Positions 37,789-47,027 are shown, counted from the stretch's first letter. The stretch is DNA of 64,000 nt from Paraburkholderia acidisoli (GCF_009789675.1 NZ_CP046913.1:3176104-3240103); one strand, 5' to 3'. A program made the numbers and translations. Notes: generated by a model not told the origin, from the letters alone.

Positions 37789-39182
37789 GCACGCTGATCG
37801 TTCTCATGCCGCCCCGCGACCCGGCGGTTCATTCGCAGGAATGGCAGCTCCCCGAGCTGCCGTTCGTCCTGCTCGACAAGGCGGGCCACAGCCAGCGCGC
37901 CGGTCGCTCGACGCTCGGCCTGCTGCCGAAGGCGTCGGCCACCATCATGCTGATCGCCGCGCGCGACCTGCTCACGCTCGCCGCCGTGGTGCCGCCGCTC
38001 AAGGGTCCGCGGCTGCGCCAGGCGCTGCCGAACGTGGTCGAGGATCATCTGATCCAGGACGCGCAGACCTGCCATCTGGCGCTCGATCCGCAGCGTCTCG
38101 CCGACGGGCGCCAGATCGTCACGGCCATCGACCGCGGCTGGTTCCGCTTCCTCGTCGAGGCGTTCACGAGCGCCGGGCATCGCAACCTGCGCGCGGTGCC
38201 GGTGTCGCGCTGCCTGCCCGTGCCCGAAGTCGCGCCGCCCGCGGTGGCCTCGCCGGAACCGGCCGAAGCGATCGCGGCCACGGCGCCGAACGCGAGCGCG
38301 GCCAGCGCGAAGACCGTGGTCGCCGACGTGCCCGCGCTCGAACCCGTCACGGCCTGCGTGCTCGGCCCCGTGATCTCGACCGCGCCCGCGCTGCTCGCGG
38401 GCGTGGCGCCGGAACAATCGGCGGTGGCCGTGCAAACGGCGCTCGAAATCGCGGTCGTGCGCGGCGCGCTCGCCGAAGGGTTCGCCGTGCCGGCCGCGAG
38501 CGTGGCCGCCACGGTCACGGCGCTCGCCGGTGCCGCGCCGCTCACCTCGTGGGTGCTGACCAATCTGCCGGGCGAACCGGCCAGCGCTGCCGCCCGCGCG
38601 GCGCTGGTCGCCACGCTGCCCGGCGCGCAGACGCTCGCGTTCGAGGCGCTCGCGCGCCGCGCGCTCGCCTGCCGCTTCGACCTGTGCCAGTTCGAGTTCG
38701 CCGCGCAGCCGTGGCGTCTGGACCGCGCGACGTTGCGCCGTCTGCGCGTGCCCATCGCGCTGGTGGTCGCGTCGCTGGTGGTGGCCATCGTCGGCGCGAA
38801 CGTGCAGTGGCTCATGATGGCGCGCCAGCGCGACGCCATCAGCACGCAAATGACGGAACTGCTGCTCAACGCGTTCCCGAAAACGACGGTCGTGCTCGAC
38901 CCCGCCGGGCAGATGTCGCGCCAGCTCCAGCAACTGCGTCTCGCGGCCGGCGAGCCTTCGCCCGACGACTTCCTCGCGCTAGCCGACACCTTCGCGCGTT
39001 CGCTCGGCCCCGTGCCCGTGAACGGCATCGCCGCGCTCGACTATCACGACCGGCGGCTGGAGGTGACCTTCAAGCCGGGCGTCAATGTCGATGCCGATCT
39101 CACCAAACGCCTCGCGCGTAACGGCCTCGCGGGCACCCAGGATTCAAGCACCGGTAAATGGACCATCAGGAGCGCATCGTGA
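37785..39182 (+). CDS. gspL: Type II secretion system assembly protein GspL
   Basis: Bitopic protein of 465 residues linking the ATPase to GspM. The cytoplasmic part has LIQDAQTCHLALDPQ and ends before a membrane helix (RVPIALVVASLVVAIVGANV), followed by a periplasmic ferredoxin-like domain (NGIAALDYHDRRLEVTFKPG). The TTG at 37785 sits 5 bases after AAGAGG and is preferred over a GTG at 37779. An Ala/Val-rich insert occupies about residues 150-230. Confidence 0.9.
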   Translation: MSTLIVLMPPRDPAVHSQEWQLPELPFVLLDKAGHSQRAGRSTLGLLPKASATIMLIAARDLLTLAAVVPPLKGPRLRQALPNVVEDHLIQDAQTCHLALDPQRLADGRQIVTAIDRGWFRFLVEAFTSAGHRNLRAVPVSRCLPVPEVAPPAVASPEPAEAIAATAPNASAASAKTVVADVPALEPVTACVLGPVISTAPALLAGVAPEQSAVAVQTALEIAVVRGALAEGFAVPAASVAATVTALAGAAPLTSWVLTNLPGEPASAAARAALVATLPGAQTLAFEALARRALACRFDLCQFEFAAQPWRLDRATLRRLRVPIALVVASLVVAIVGANVQWLMMARQRDAISTQMTELLLNAFPKTTVVLDPAGQMSRQLQQLRLAAGEPSPDDFLALADTFARSLGPVPVNGIAALDYHDRRLEVTFKPGVNVDADLTKRLARNGLAGTQDSSTGKWTIRSAS

Positions 39183-39697
39183 AGACAACGGCTTTGGGCG
39201 GCGCATGGGCCGAAATCTGGACCGACTTCTGGGAAGCGCGGGCGCCGCGCGAGAAAGTGCTGCTCTCGTGGGGCGGCGCGGTGCTCGCGCTGGCGATCGG
39301 CTATTCGGTGCTGTGGGAACCGGCGGCGGACGGCCGCGCGCGCCTGCGCGAGAGCTTGCCCGCCATGCAGCGTCAACTCGCGCTGATGACGGCGCAGGCC
39401 GACGAGGCGCGCACGCTCACGGGCGCGGCGGCGAGCGTCGCGCCGAGCGGCCAGGCGCTGCGCGACGCGCTCACGGCGTCGCTCACCGACCATGGTCTCG
39501 GCGGCGCGCAGGTGCAGCTGATCGGCACGACGGTGCAGGTGCAGATCAAGAACGCGTCGTTCCCGGCGTTCGCCCTGTGGCTCGACGACGTACGCAAGCA
39601 GTTCAAGGTGCAGGCGGTCGAGGCGCACATCACCGCGCTCAAGACCGACGGTCAGGTCGACCTGACGGCCTCGATGCAGCCCGCCAACACGCGCTGA
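39179..39697 (+). CDS. gspM: Type II secretion system protein GspM
   Basis: Bitopic protein of 172 residues with one membrane helix (VLLSWGGAVLALAIGYSVLW) and a small periplasmic domain (FPAFALWLDDVRKQFKVQAVEAHIT). It pairs with GspL. The GTG at 39179 overlaps the gspL stop (GTGA) and follows CAGGAG by 8 bases; an ATG at 39158 is the alternative start. Confidence 0.9.
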   Translation: MKTTALGGAWAEIWTDFWEARAPREKVLLSWGGAVLALAIGYSVLWEPAADGRARLRESLPAMQRQLALMTAQADEARTLTGAAASVAPSGQALRDALTASLTDHGLGGAQVQLIGTTVQVQIKNASFPAFALWLDDVRKQFKVQAVEAHITALKTDGQVDLTASMQPANTR

Positions 39698-39707
39698 GGA
39701 CCGAGGC

Positions 39708-40487
39708 ATGAGTTACTGGATGCGGCGCCTGCGCGCCGTGGTGCCCTGGTTGATCGTGGGCGTGGTGTCGTGCGGGGTCGTGCTGCTCGCGCGCCTGCCT
39801 GCCGCGTGGATCGCGCCGCAGTTCGCGCGCGTGACGCAAGGACACGTCAATCTCGTCGACGCAGAAGGTTCGCTCTGGCACGGCTCCGCCACGCTGATGC
39901 TGGCCGCGGGCCGCGACGCGAGCGGCGCGACGCTGCTGCCGGGCCGGATCGTCTGGCGCACGGCGTTCTGGCCGCTGTTCACGGGCCGCGTGCGCATGAC
40001 GATGCTGCAAACCGAGGCGATGCCCGACGCCATCACGCTCGACGCCACGCCGCGCGGCGCGAACGTGAGCGCGGGCGGTATCGCCGTGCCGGCTTCGCTG
40101 CTCGCGGGGCTGGGCGCGCCGTTCAACACGCTCAATTTCGACGGCAACGTGCGGCTCTCGTGGAGCGACTGGCGCGTGTTCGGCAACGACGCGTTCGGCC
40201 GCCTGACCGTCTCGCTCGCCGACATGAGTTCGCGCGTCTCGCTCGTGAAGCCGCTCGGCACGTATCAGGTGGTGTTGCAGGCGCAAGGCGCGGCGTCCAC
40301 GCTCGATCTGTCGACGCAAAAAGGCCCGCTCATGCTCGAAGGCCACGGCACGTTTTCGCAGACGATGGCGTCGTTTGCGGGCACCGCGAGCGCCGCGCCC
40401 GATCAGCGCGACAATCTCGCGGGCTTGCTGAATCTGCTGGGCCGGCCGATCTCGCCGGGCACGGTGGCGCTGACGTTCGTGCACTGA
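39708..40487 (+). CDS. gspN: Type II secretion system protein GspN
   Basis: Inner-membrane-anchored protein of 259 residues, last gene of the operon. One N-terminal helix (VVPWLIVGVVSCGVVLLARL) is followed by a periplasmic beta-rich domain starting VNLVDAEGSLWHGSATLML, typical of GspN. It is not essential in all type II systems. A terminator follows. Confidence 0.9.
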   Translation: MSYWMRRLRAVVPWLIVGVVSCGVVLLARLPAAWIAPQFARVTQGHVNLVDAEGSLWHGSATLMLAAGRDASGATLLPGRIVWRTAFWPLFTGRVRMTMLQTEAMPDAITLDATPRGANVSAGGIAVPASLLAGLGAPFNTLNFDGNVRLSWSDWRVFGNDAFGRLTVSLADMSSRVSLVKPLGTYQVVLQAQGAASTLDLSTQKGPLMLEGHGTFSQTMASFAGTASAAPDQRDNLAGLLNLLGRPISPGTVALTFVH

Positions 40488-40537
40488 GGCGCGCCAAGGC
40501 GCGCTGAACGCATCGAAATGCGCGGCACGGAAACGAC

Positions 40538-40576
40538 GAAGGGCGGCTCGCGCAAGGCAAGCCGCCCTTCTTGTTT
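40538..40576. terminator. Terminator at the end of the type II secretion operon
   Basis: Stem GAAGGGCGGCT (40538-40548) and AGCCGCCCTTC (40560-40570) with an 11-base loop, then TTGTTTAT. It lies between convergent gspN and the efflux factor gene and can act for both. Confidence 0.8.
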
Positions 40577-40602
40577 ATCGGCGATGAATACGGTCGCGCC
40601 GT

Positions 40603-42189
40603 TCAGGAACCCGGCGCGCTCGCGGCGTTCGCGGCCGCCGCCGTGGACGAAGCCGCCGAAGCCGCAACGGGCGCCGCCACGCTGCCCGTTTCGCGATCCA
40701 TCTGCGTGGCGTCCCAGCCGCCGCCGAGCGACTTCACGAGTCCCACCGACGACACCATGCGCTGACCGCCGATACTCGCGAGCTTCTGCTGCGCGGTGAA
40801 CGCCGTGGTTTGCGCGGTCAGCACGTTCTGGTAATCGATCGTGCCGGCCTTGTACTCGTTCGTGACGATCGCGAGCGCGTGCTGCGCGGAGTCCACGGCC
40901 TGCTGCTGCACCACGATTTCCTGCGCGAGGATGCGCTGCGAAGCGAGGTTGTCCTCCACGTCCTGGAACGCGGCCAGCACCGTCTGCCGATACGTGGCCA
41001 CCTGCTGGTCGTAGGCGGCGCGCGCGGCTTCGGTCTGCGCGCGGCGCAAGCCCGCGTCGAAGACCGTCGCGGCCAGCGAAGGCCCGAGCGTCCAGAAACG
41101 CGACGGCATTTGCAGCAGTTGCGAGAACACCGAGCTTTCGAAGCCGCCGCTCGCGGAGAGATCGAGCGTGGGGAAGAACGCGGCGATGGCCACGCCAATC
41201 TGCTCGTTGGCCGAGGCGGCCTTGCGCTCGGCCGAGGCGATGTCCGGGCGGCGTTCGAGCAGCGCCGAAGGCATTGTGAGTGGCACCGTGGGCGGCGTGG
41301 CCGTGAGCGGCATGGGCGGAATCGAGAACATGGACGCGGGCTGGCCGACCAGCACCGCGATCGCGTGCTCGTCCTGGGCGCGCGCCACGCCGTTGTCGAT
41401 CGACGAAGCCTGCGCCGACTGCAATTGCGTTTGCGCCTGGATCACGTCGGCGCGGCCCGCCACGCCTTGCGCGTACTGGTTCTGCGTGAGTTGCAGCGAC
41501 TTCTGGTACGCGGCCACCGTGTCGTCGAGCAGCTTCTGCTGGGCGTCGAGCGAGCGCAGCGTGAAGTAGGTCTGCGCGAGCGTGGCTTGCGCCGAAAGGC
41601 GCGCGTTCGCAAGGTCGGCGGCGGCGCCCTGCTGGCTCGCCTCCTGCGAACTGACGGTGCGGCTCACCTTGCCCCAGAGGTCGGGTTCCCAGGTGGCGTC
41701 GAGGCCCAGATTGACGTTGTTCGAGATCGAGCCGCCCGCCGAGGAACTGGTCACGCTCGACACGCGCGACGGCGTGCGCGAACGCGTGCCCGAGAACGAC
41801 GCGCTCACCACCGGGAAATACGCGGCGCGCGCCTCGCCGACCAGCGCGCGCGCCTGGCGGTACGCGGCGGCGTACTGCGCGACGGTCTGGTTGTTCGCGT
41901 TGAGCTGATCCATCAGCGTGTTGAGCTGCGGATCGTCGTAGATGAGCCACCATGCGCCGCGGTCGGCGCTGTCGGCCGGTTGCGCGACCTTCCAGCCTTC
42001 GGGTGCTTCCTTGTACGACGCGGGCACGGCGGCGGCCGGCCGATGATAGTCGGGACCGACGGCGCAGCCTGTGAGCTGGAACGTGAGCGCGGCGGCCGCG
42101 CACAGCAAGGCGAGCGTGGGCGCGCGGCGCGCCACGGACCCGGCGTGAGCGCTGCGGCGGGCGCCGGATTGGACAAAGCGGCAAGGCAT
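40603..42189 (-). CDS. Outer-membrane efflux lipoprotein, RND/NodT family (OprM-like)
   Basis: TolC-type channel of 528 residues. The N-terminal signal ends in a lipobox (FQLTGC), then GPDYHRPAAAVPASYKEA, the usual start of mature NodT lipoproteins. Two OEP repeats follow, with NVNLGLDATWEPDLWGKV and QNQYAQGVAGRADVIQAQTQ, LLERRPDIASAERKAASAN and PSLAATVFDAGLRRAQTEA. The C-terminus is an Ala/Ser-rich extension. It would work with an inner-membrane pump and an adaptor, but no adaptor gene is in the window. The ATG at 42189 follows AGGAATC. Confidence 0.92.
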   Translation of the reverse strand: MPCRFVQSGARRSAHAGSVARRAPTLALLCAAAALTFQLTGCAVGPDYHRPAAAVPASYKEAPEGWKVAQPADSADRGAWWLIYDDPQLNTLMDQLNANNQTVAQYAAAYRQARALVGEARAAYFPVVSASFSGTRSRTPSRVSSVTSSSAGGSISNNVNLGLDATWEPDLWGKVSRTVSSQEASQQGAAADLANARLSAQATLAQTYFTLRSLDAQQKLLDDTVAAYQKSLQLTQNQYAQGVAGRADVIQAQTQLQSAQASSIDNGVARAQDEHAIAVLVGQPASMFSIPPMPLTATPPTVPLTMPSALLERRPDIASAERKAASANEQIGVAIAAFFPTLDLSASGGFESSVFSQLLQMPSRFWTLGPSLAATVFDAGLRRAQTEAARAAYDQQVATYRQTVLAAFQDVEDNLASQRILAQEIVVQQQAVDSAQHALAIVTNEYKAGTIDYQNVLTAQTTAFTAQQKLASIGGQRMVSSVGLVKSLGGGWDATQMDRETGSVAAPVAASAASSTAAAANAASAPGS

Positions 42190-42384
42190 GCAAGGATTCC
42201 TGTCGATGCGACCGGCGACCGATGCCTCGCGAAGCGCGCAGCGTGGTGCAGCGGTATCGGAGGCGCCGGCGCGCACGGGGTTGTCGCGTTGCGGCAATGG
42301 TAGCGCACGCGCCGCGCGCTGCGCGGAATCCGCAAGCTTACGCTTTGGAAGGGCGGGAAGGTGTGACGGAGCGCGGCGCGCGGG

Positions 42385-42936
42385 TTACGCGTCGTTACGG
42401 CGAGGGCGGCGCACGGGCAGCATGCGGCCGAGCGCCTCCGCGGTGCCGGTCTTGCCCACGGCGCGCAGCGCTCGTGTGGCAGCGGCCGCCGATCCTGCAG
42501 AAAGGGACGAGACCGCCGACGCAGCCGACGCGGACAATAGCGACACCGCAGCCGCCGCCGGGCGCGCCTGCGCCGAAGCCGTTGTTCCGCAGGCCGCGCG
42601 GCAGGCCGGTTGCGCCGCATCGCAAGCCTGGGAAGCCTGGGAAGTGGGCGCCGCATTCGCCGCGCTGGCTGCGCTAGCCTGGGCGGTTGGTGCCGGCAGC
42701 AGCGCCGGCGCCATTGATCCGGCCGTTGCCGCCGCCGCCGCCGCCTTTCTGGCGCGCCGGTTCTGCGCCCATACGATCGCCACCACGGCGAGCGAGCCGC
42801 CGGGCAGCGCGAACATCGCCGCATACAACGCGAACTTGCGCCAACGCGACGCGGCGCTGCCTTGCGTGAGCGCAAGACGGGCCGACTCGGTGACGGAGCG
42901 GCCGAGGCCGCCGAGCGCGTTGATCAGATAAAGCAT
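42385..42936 (-). CDS. Hypothetical single-pass membrane protein with Ala-rich tail
   Basis: Protein of 183 residues I do not recognise by name. The first 65 residues look constrained (MLYLINALGGLGRSVTESAR, then a membrane helix YAAMFALPGGSLAVVAIVWA, then NRRARK). The remainder is alanine-rich low complexity. No strong ribosome site precedes the ATG. It lies between the efflux factor gene and a divergent MarR gene. It is probably a real gene, judging by the membrane helix and the sharp contrast between halves. Confidence 0.6.
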   Translation of the reverse strand: MLYLINALGGLGRSVTESARLALTQGSAASRWRKFALYAAMFALPGGSLAVVAIVWAQNRRARKAAAAAATAGSMAPALLPAPTAQASAASAANAAPTSQASQACDAAQPACRAACGTTASAQARPAAAAVSLLSASAASAVSSLSAGSAAAATRALRAVGKTGTAEALGRMLPVRRPRRNDA

Positions 42937-43004
42937 GGCGCGAAGAACCGGAGCGAGGACGAAAAGTAAACGGAACAGTGTAGAAACGATTGCCTATCAT
43001 AATA

Positions 43005-43033
43005 TTGACTATGCAAGCAAACCTCAACATACT
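43005..43033 (+). promoter_or_regulatory. Sigma-70-like promoter upstream of the MarR-transporter unit
   Basis: TTGACT at 43005-43010 and CATACT at 43028-43033 with a 17-base spacer, inside an AT-rich divergent region. A TATAAT at 43152-43157 nearer the gene could be a second -10 but lacks a good -35. Confidence 0.5.
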
Positions 43034-43201
43034 TTGCAGCGCATCAATCGATCTGTTGTTTTTTGGCTGCTAACGTGGGAGGCGCGCGGTTCAACGCAGA
43101 GGCGAGCCGGTTTTCTCTGCCTGAGCAGCGATCAGATCGCTATCGAGCGTCTATAATTCGACCGTTTTTTTGAGATGTATTGAGAGAGTGAGCGAGCTTT
43201 C

Positions 43202-43717
43202 ATGAGCGACGGTCTTTTCGTCCCGGCGAAGTTCGGCGTCGAGCCGAGTCTCGGCTATTACCTGTCGACGGCGCGTAACGTGCTTGCCACGCGCATCGAT
43301 CGCGCGGTGGCGCCGCTGGGCCTGACGTCGTCGCAAATCGGCATCATGCTGCTGCTGTGGTTCGAGCGCGCGCGCACGCCCAACGAGATGTCGCGCGTGC
43401 TGTCGTACGACACCGGCTCCATGACGCGCATGCTCGACCGGCTCGAGCGCAAGGGTTTTCTGGTGCGCCAGCGCAGCCAGTCGGACCGGCGCGTGGTCGA
43501 ACTCGCGCTCACCGACCAGGGCCGCGACGCAGCGCAGCAACTGCCCGACCTGGTGGCGGCGGTGATGAGCGATCAGCTGCGCGGCTTCGCGCCCGAGGAA
43601 ATCGCCACGCTGGTCGGCTTGTTGCAGCGGTTCATTGCCAACGACGCGTCGACGGTGCCGGTTTGCGGCGCCGCCGGCGGGCCGGAAGCACCGCCAGAGG
43701 GCCAGATCGATGATTAA
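43202..43717 (+). CDS. MarR-family transcriptional regulator
   Basis: Winged-helix regulator of 171 residues, normal MarR length. The recognition region is TPNEMSRVLSYDTGSMTRMLDRLERKG, with the wing QRSQSDRRVVELALTDQGRD. It lies 190 bases upstream of an EmrB-type transporter gene, the classic layout for a repressor released by the drug or phenolic ligand. A ribosome site is not obvious. Confidence 0.9.
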   Translation: MSDGLFVPAKFGVEPSLGYYLSTARNVLATRIDRAVAPLGLTSSQIGIMLLLWFERARTPNEMSRVLSYDTGSMTRMLDRLERKGFLVRQRSQSDRRVVELALTDQGRDAAQQLPDLVAAVMSDQLRGFAPEEIATLVGLLQRFIANDASTVPVCGAAGGPEAPPEGQIDD

Positions 43718-43906
43718 ACGCCACTAGACAGCCCGCACGCCCCGCGCCGGAGCAATCAGGCGCACGGGGCCGCAGTCTAATCATTTAACTGTCTGGGCAG
43801 AGAATGCACAGACATGAAACGTCAGCGCTGTTTTGCGCACTACATGCGTGCAACGGCAATGGATCGATCGCAACCGAAACAGAATCAGAAATCAGGGAAC
43901 GCGAAC

Positions 43907-45463
43907 ATGGACGCCACCACCACAGTGCCCGCGCAGGCCGAACCCGCCCCGCTCTCCGGCGGCACGCTCGCGCTGCTCACCGTCGGACTCGCGCTCGGCA
44001 CCTTCATGGAAGTGCTCGACACTTCCATCGCGAACGTGGCCGTACCGACCATCTCGGGCAACCTGGGCGTTGCCAATAGCGAAGGCACGTGGGTGATCTC
44101 GTCGTATTCGGTCGCCTCGGCCATCGCGGTGCCGCTCACGGGCTGGCTCGCACGCCGCGTGGGCGAAGTGCGGCTCTTCACGCTCTCCGTGCTGCTGTTC
44201 ACGCTCGCCTCGGCGGCGTGCGGCTTCGCGAGCAACTTCGAAATGCTGATCGCCTTCCGGCTGATTCAGGGTCTCGTTTCCGGGCCGATGGTGCCGCTCT
44301 CGCAAACCATCCTCATGCGCTCGTATCCGCCCGAAAAACGCGGGCTCGCGCTCGGGCTCTGGGCGATGACGGTGATCGTCGCGCCGATCTTCGGCCCGGT
44401 GATGGGCGGCTGGATCACCGACAACTACACGTGGCCGTGGATCTTCTACATCAACGTGCCGATCGGGCTCTTTTCGGGCGTGTGCGCGTACCTGCTGCTG
44501 CGCGGCCGCGAAACGAAAACGACGAAGCAGCGCATCGACGCGGTGGGCCTCGCGCTGCTCGTGATCGGCGTGTCCTGCCTGCAGATGGTGCTCGACCTCG
44601 GCAAGGACCGCGACTGGTTCAATTCGACCTTCATCACGACGCTGGCGATCATCGCGGTGGTGTCGCTGGCGTTCATGCTGGTGTGGGAAGCCACGGAGAA
44701 GGAGCCCGTGGTCGATCTCTCGCTGTTTCGCGACCGCAATTTCGCGCTCGGGGCGCTGATCATCTCGTTCGGCTTCATGGCCTTTTTCGGCTCGGTCGTG
44801 ATCTTTCCGCTCTGGCTGCAAACGGTGATGGGCTACACGGCCGGCATTGCCGGTCTCGCGACCGCGCCGGTCGGGCTGCTCGCGCTCGTGCTCTCGCCGC
44901 TGATCGGACGCAACATGCACCGGCTGGATTTGCGGATGGTGGCGAGTTTCGCGTTCATTGTGTTCGCGCTCGTGTCGATCTGGAATTCGACCTTCACGCT
45001 CGACGTGCCGTTCGGTCACGTGATCTTGCCGCGTCTCGTACAAGGTATCGGCGTGGCGTGCTTCTTCGTGCCAATGACGACGATCACGCTCTCCAGCGTG
45101 TCCGACGACCGGCTCGCGAGCGCCTCGGGGTTATCGAATTTCCTGCGCACGCTCTCGGGCGCGATCGGCACGGCGGCGAGCACGACGTTCTGGGAAGACG
45201 ACGCGATCTATCACCACGCGGTGCTCTCGGAGTCGGTGAGCCAGTATTCGCAGGCGACGGTGGCGTACCGCGACGCGCTCACGAACCTCGGCTACACGGG
45301 CGCGAGTCTCACGGCCAAGCTCAACGACGTGGTCACGACGCAGGGCTACATGATGGCCACGAACGACTTCTTCCGGCTTTCGTGCGTGGTGTTCTGCGTG
45401 CTGGCCGTACTCGTGTGGATCACGAAGCCCAAAAAAGGCGCGGGACCGTCGATGGGGCATTGA
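43907..45463 (+). CDS. MFS multidrug transporter, DHA2 family (EmrB/QacA-like)
   Basis: Membrane protein of 518 residues with 14 predicted helices. DHA2 motifs are FMEVLDTSIANVAVPTISG at helix 1, GTWVISSYSVASAIAVPLTG, RLIQGLVSGPMVPLSQTIL and GPVMGGWITDNYTWPWIF. It uses the proton gradient to expel drugs or toxic lipophiles. EmrB usually needs an EmrA adaptor and TolC-like channel; no EmrA is adjacent, but an outer-membrane factor is encoded 1.7 kb away. The ATG at 43907 is used; an upstream ATG at 43814 adds a non-conserved extension. Confidence 0.92.
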   Translation: MDATTTVPAQAEPAPLSGGTLALLTVGLALGTFMEVLDTSIANVAVPTISGNLGVANSEGTWVISSYSVASAIAVPLTGWLARRVGEVRLFTLSVLLFTLASAACGFASNFEMLIAFRLIQGLVSGPMVPLSQTILMRSYPPEKRGLALGLWAMTVIVAPIFGPVMGGWITDNYTWPWIFYINVPIGLFSGVCAYLLLRGRETKTTKQRIDAVGLALLVIGVSCLQMVLDLGKDRDWFNSTFITTLAIIAVVSLAFMLVWEATEKEPVVDLSLFRDRNFALGALIISFGFMAFFGSVVIFPLWLQTVMGYTAGIAGLATAPVGLLALVLSPLIGRNMHRLDLRMVASFAFIVFALVSIWNSTFTLDVPFGHVILPRLVQGIGVACFFVPMTTITLSSVSDDRLASASGLSNFLRTLSGAIGTAASTTFWEDDAIYHHAVLSESVSQYSQATVAYRDALTNLGYTGASLTAKLNDVVTTQGYMMATNDFFRLSCVVFCVLAVLVWITKPKKGAGPSMGH

Positions 45464-45471
45464 CGGTCCCG
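45441..45471 (+). terminator. Hairpin spanning the transporter stop codon
   Basis: Stem CGGGACCGTC (45441-45450) and GACGGTCCCG (45462-45471) with an 11-base loop. A second GCGCTTCGC/GCGAAGCGC stem follows near 45477-45501. No U-run, so termination is uncertain. Confidence 0.4.
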
Positions 45472-45560
45472 CAAGCGGCGCTTCGCGCGATGAGGCGAAG
45501 CGCTGGCCGTGGCGCAGCCTGGCGGAGCGATTCCGCTGCTGCTGCCACGGCAAAACCTGG

Positions 45561-45626
45561 CCGCAACCCAGCTGCAACTCAACTGCGACTTAGCTGCAAC
45601 TTAGCCGCGACTCAGTTGCAACTCAG
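45561..45626. repeat. Tandem array of six 11-bp units
   Basis: Six consecutive 11-base units of the form (C/T)(T/C)GC(A/G)ACT(C/T)A(G/A), starting CCGCAACCCAG and ending TTGCAACTCAG. The last unit contains the stop codon of the OmpA-like gene on the minus strand, so most of the array lies just downstream of that gene. Confidence 0.75.
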
Positions 45627-46339
45627 CGCACCGTGACGCCGTTCGTCTGGATCTCGACGCGGCGGTTTTTGGCGCGGCCTTCCGCCGTGGCGTTCGTGTC
45701 GACCGGCTTCGAGAAGCCGTAGCCGTGCATTTCGTACTGACCGGCGTGCAGGCCGCGCGACTGGAGGTAGTTGCGCACGGTTTGCGCGCGGCGCAGCGAG
45801 AGGCGGTCGTTATACGCCTTCGAACCCTTCGAGTCGGTGTGGCCGTCGATCGTGACCGTGCCGATGTTCACGCCGTCGCTTTCCGCGACGAAGCGATCGA
45901 GCGCCTGCTTGCCGGCGGGCAGCAGGTCCGACTTGTCGAACGCGAAGTTGGCGTCGGCGTTCAGCGTGATGTTGCGCGGCTGCGTGGAAGGCTGGGGTTG
46001 CGCGACGGGCTTCTCGGCCGGCGGCGGCGGTGCGGCTTGCGGCGTCTGGCAGATGAAGACGATCTCGCGCGGGTCGTTTTCCGGCTTGAAGCCCGCGGCG
46101 GCGAGGTCGGTGGACGAGACGCGCAGCGGCGTCTTGCTGCCGCAGACCTCATTGACCTTCTTCATGCAGGCCTTGGAGCTTTCGAGCAGGCCGAGACATT
46201 GCACGCGATACGCCTGCGTGCCGTTCGCCAGCGTGAGAACGTCGAGATTATGGAGGGGCCCCGATGCGGTGGTACAGCCAGCGGCGCCGACGATGAGCGC
46301 AGCCAGGGCACCGGCTGCGGGCAGAAGTCGCAGTTTCAT
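45623..46339 (-). CDS. OmpA-family lipoprotein
   Basis: Cell-envelope protein of 238 residues. The signal peptide ends in a lipobox VGAAGC with Cys22. A middle region with cysteines (YRVQCLGLL...KACMKKVNEVCG) leads to a Pro-rich linker and a C-terminal OmpA peptidoglycan-binding domain (TVTIDGHTDSKGSKAYNDRL, LSLRRAQTVRNYLQSRG, EGRAKNRRVEI). It should tether the outer membrane to peptidoglycan. It is a single-gene unit. Confidence 0.92.
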   Translation of the reverse strand: MKLRLLPAAGALAALIVGAAGCTTASGPLHNLDVLTLANGTQAYRVQCLGLLESSKACMKKVNEVCGSKTPLRVSSTDLAAAGFKPENDPREIVFICQTPQAAPPPPAEKPVAQPQPSTQPRNITLNADANFAFDKSDLLPAGKQALDRFVAESDGVNIGTVTIDGHTDSKGSKAYNDRLSLRRAQTVRNYLQSRGLHAGQYEMHGYGFSKPVDTNATAEGRAKNRRVEIQTNGVTVR

Positions 46340-46544
46340 TGTCGATTGATTTTGTAGATGAGGGTGAGCCGTTCGGCGCGGGCCGAAGCAGGCTCACGAT
46401 ACGTGCCCCCCATTTACTCGCTCAATCAGACGATGCTTAAATCGTCAATCGAATGGATTCGATCTCCGTCTTATCTCCCGCCATTTTCTTGCACAAAGGG
46501 CGCGCGAACTTGCGGCCGTCGGGGCCGTCACGCCGAGTGCGCAC

Positions 46545-47027
46545 TCAGTGCGCGCTCGACGCCGGCGCGGCCACGGTCGCGCCGCTCATGCCCGTTTCGT
46601 CGTCGCCGGAAACCGCTTTGCCCTCGCCCTGAAGCGGTGCGTCGACGCCCGTGCGCACGTACTGCTTGAACGCGGCGCCCGCCGTCCACGGGTTCGGTTT
46701 GCAGCCGAGCGAACTGTCGCAGTGCGCGGCGAAGCCGATCGTCGCGGTGCCGTCGTTATTGGCCGTTTTGGTGATTTCGTAGGCGAGCAGACGCTTGCCG
46801 CCGCCGGGGCCGGACGTCTGGATCAGCGTGTCGGTGGCGGTCTGCACTTCGTACTTCGAATGATTGCGCACCCAGTCGCCGGCGCGCTGCCACCAGAGCG
46901 CGCACTCGCTCGCGTTCGAGCAGGTGAGCGGCGCCGTGGCGATCTGCATGACGTCGGGGTTGACCTGGCCGCGCGGCGCGCAGGCCACGGCCGTGGCGCA
47001 CAGCAGGATCGCAAGAATTCGTTTCAT
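46545..47027 (-). CDS. Hypothetical small lipoprotein
   Basis: Protein of 160 residues with an N-terminal signal MKRILAILLCATAVAC whose last residue is a plausible lipidation cysteine. Two further cysteine pairs occur in LTCSNASECALWWQRAG and AAHCDSSLGCKPNPW, suggesting disulfides in the periplasm. I recognise no named family. The ATG at 47027 follows GAGGACC; the upstream open frame is non-coding. Confidence 0.75.
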   Translation of the reverse strand: MKRILAILLCATAVACAPRGQVNPDVMQIATAPLTCSNASECALWWQRAGDWVRNHSKYEVQTATDTLIQTSGPGGGKRLLAYEITKTANNDGTATIGFAAHCDSSLGCKPNPWTAGAAFKQYVRTGVDAPLQGEGKAVSGDDETGMSGATVAAPASSAH

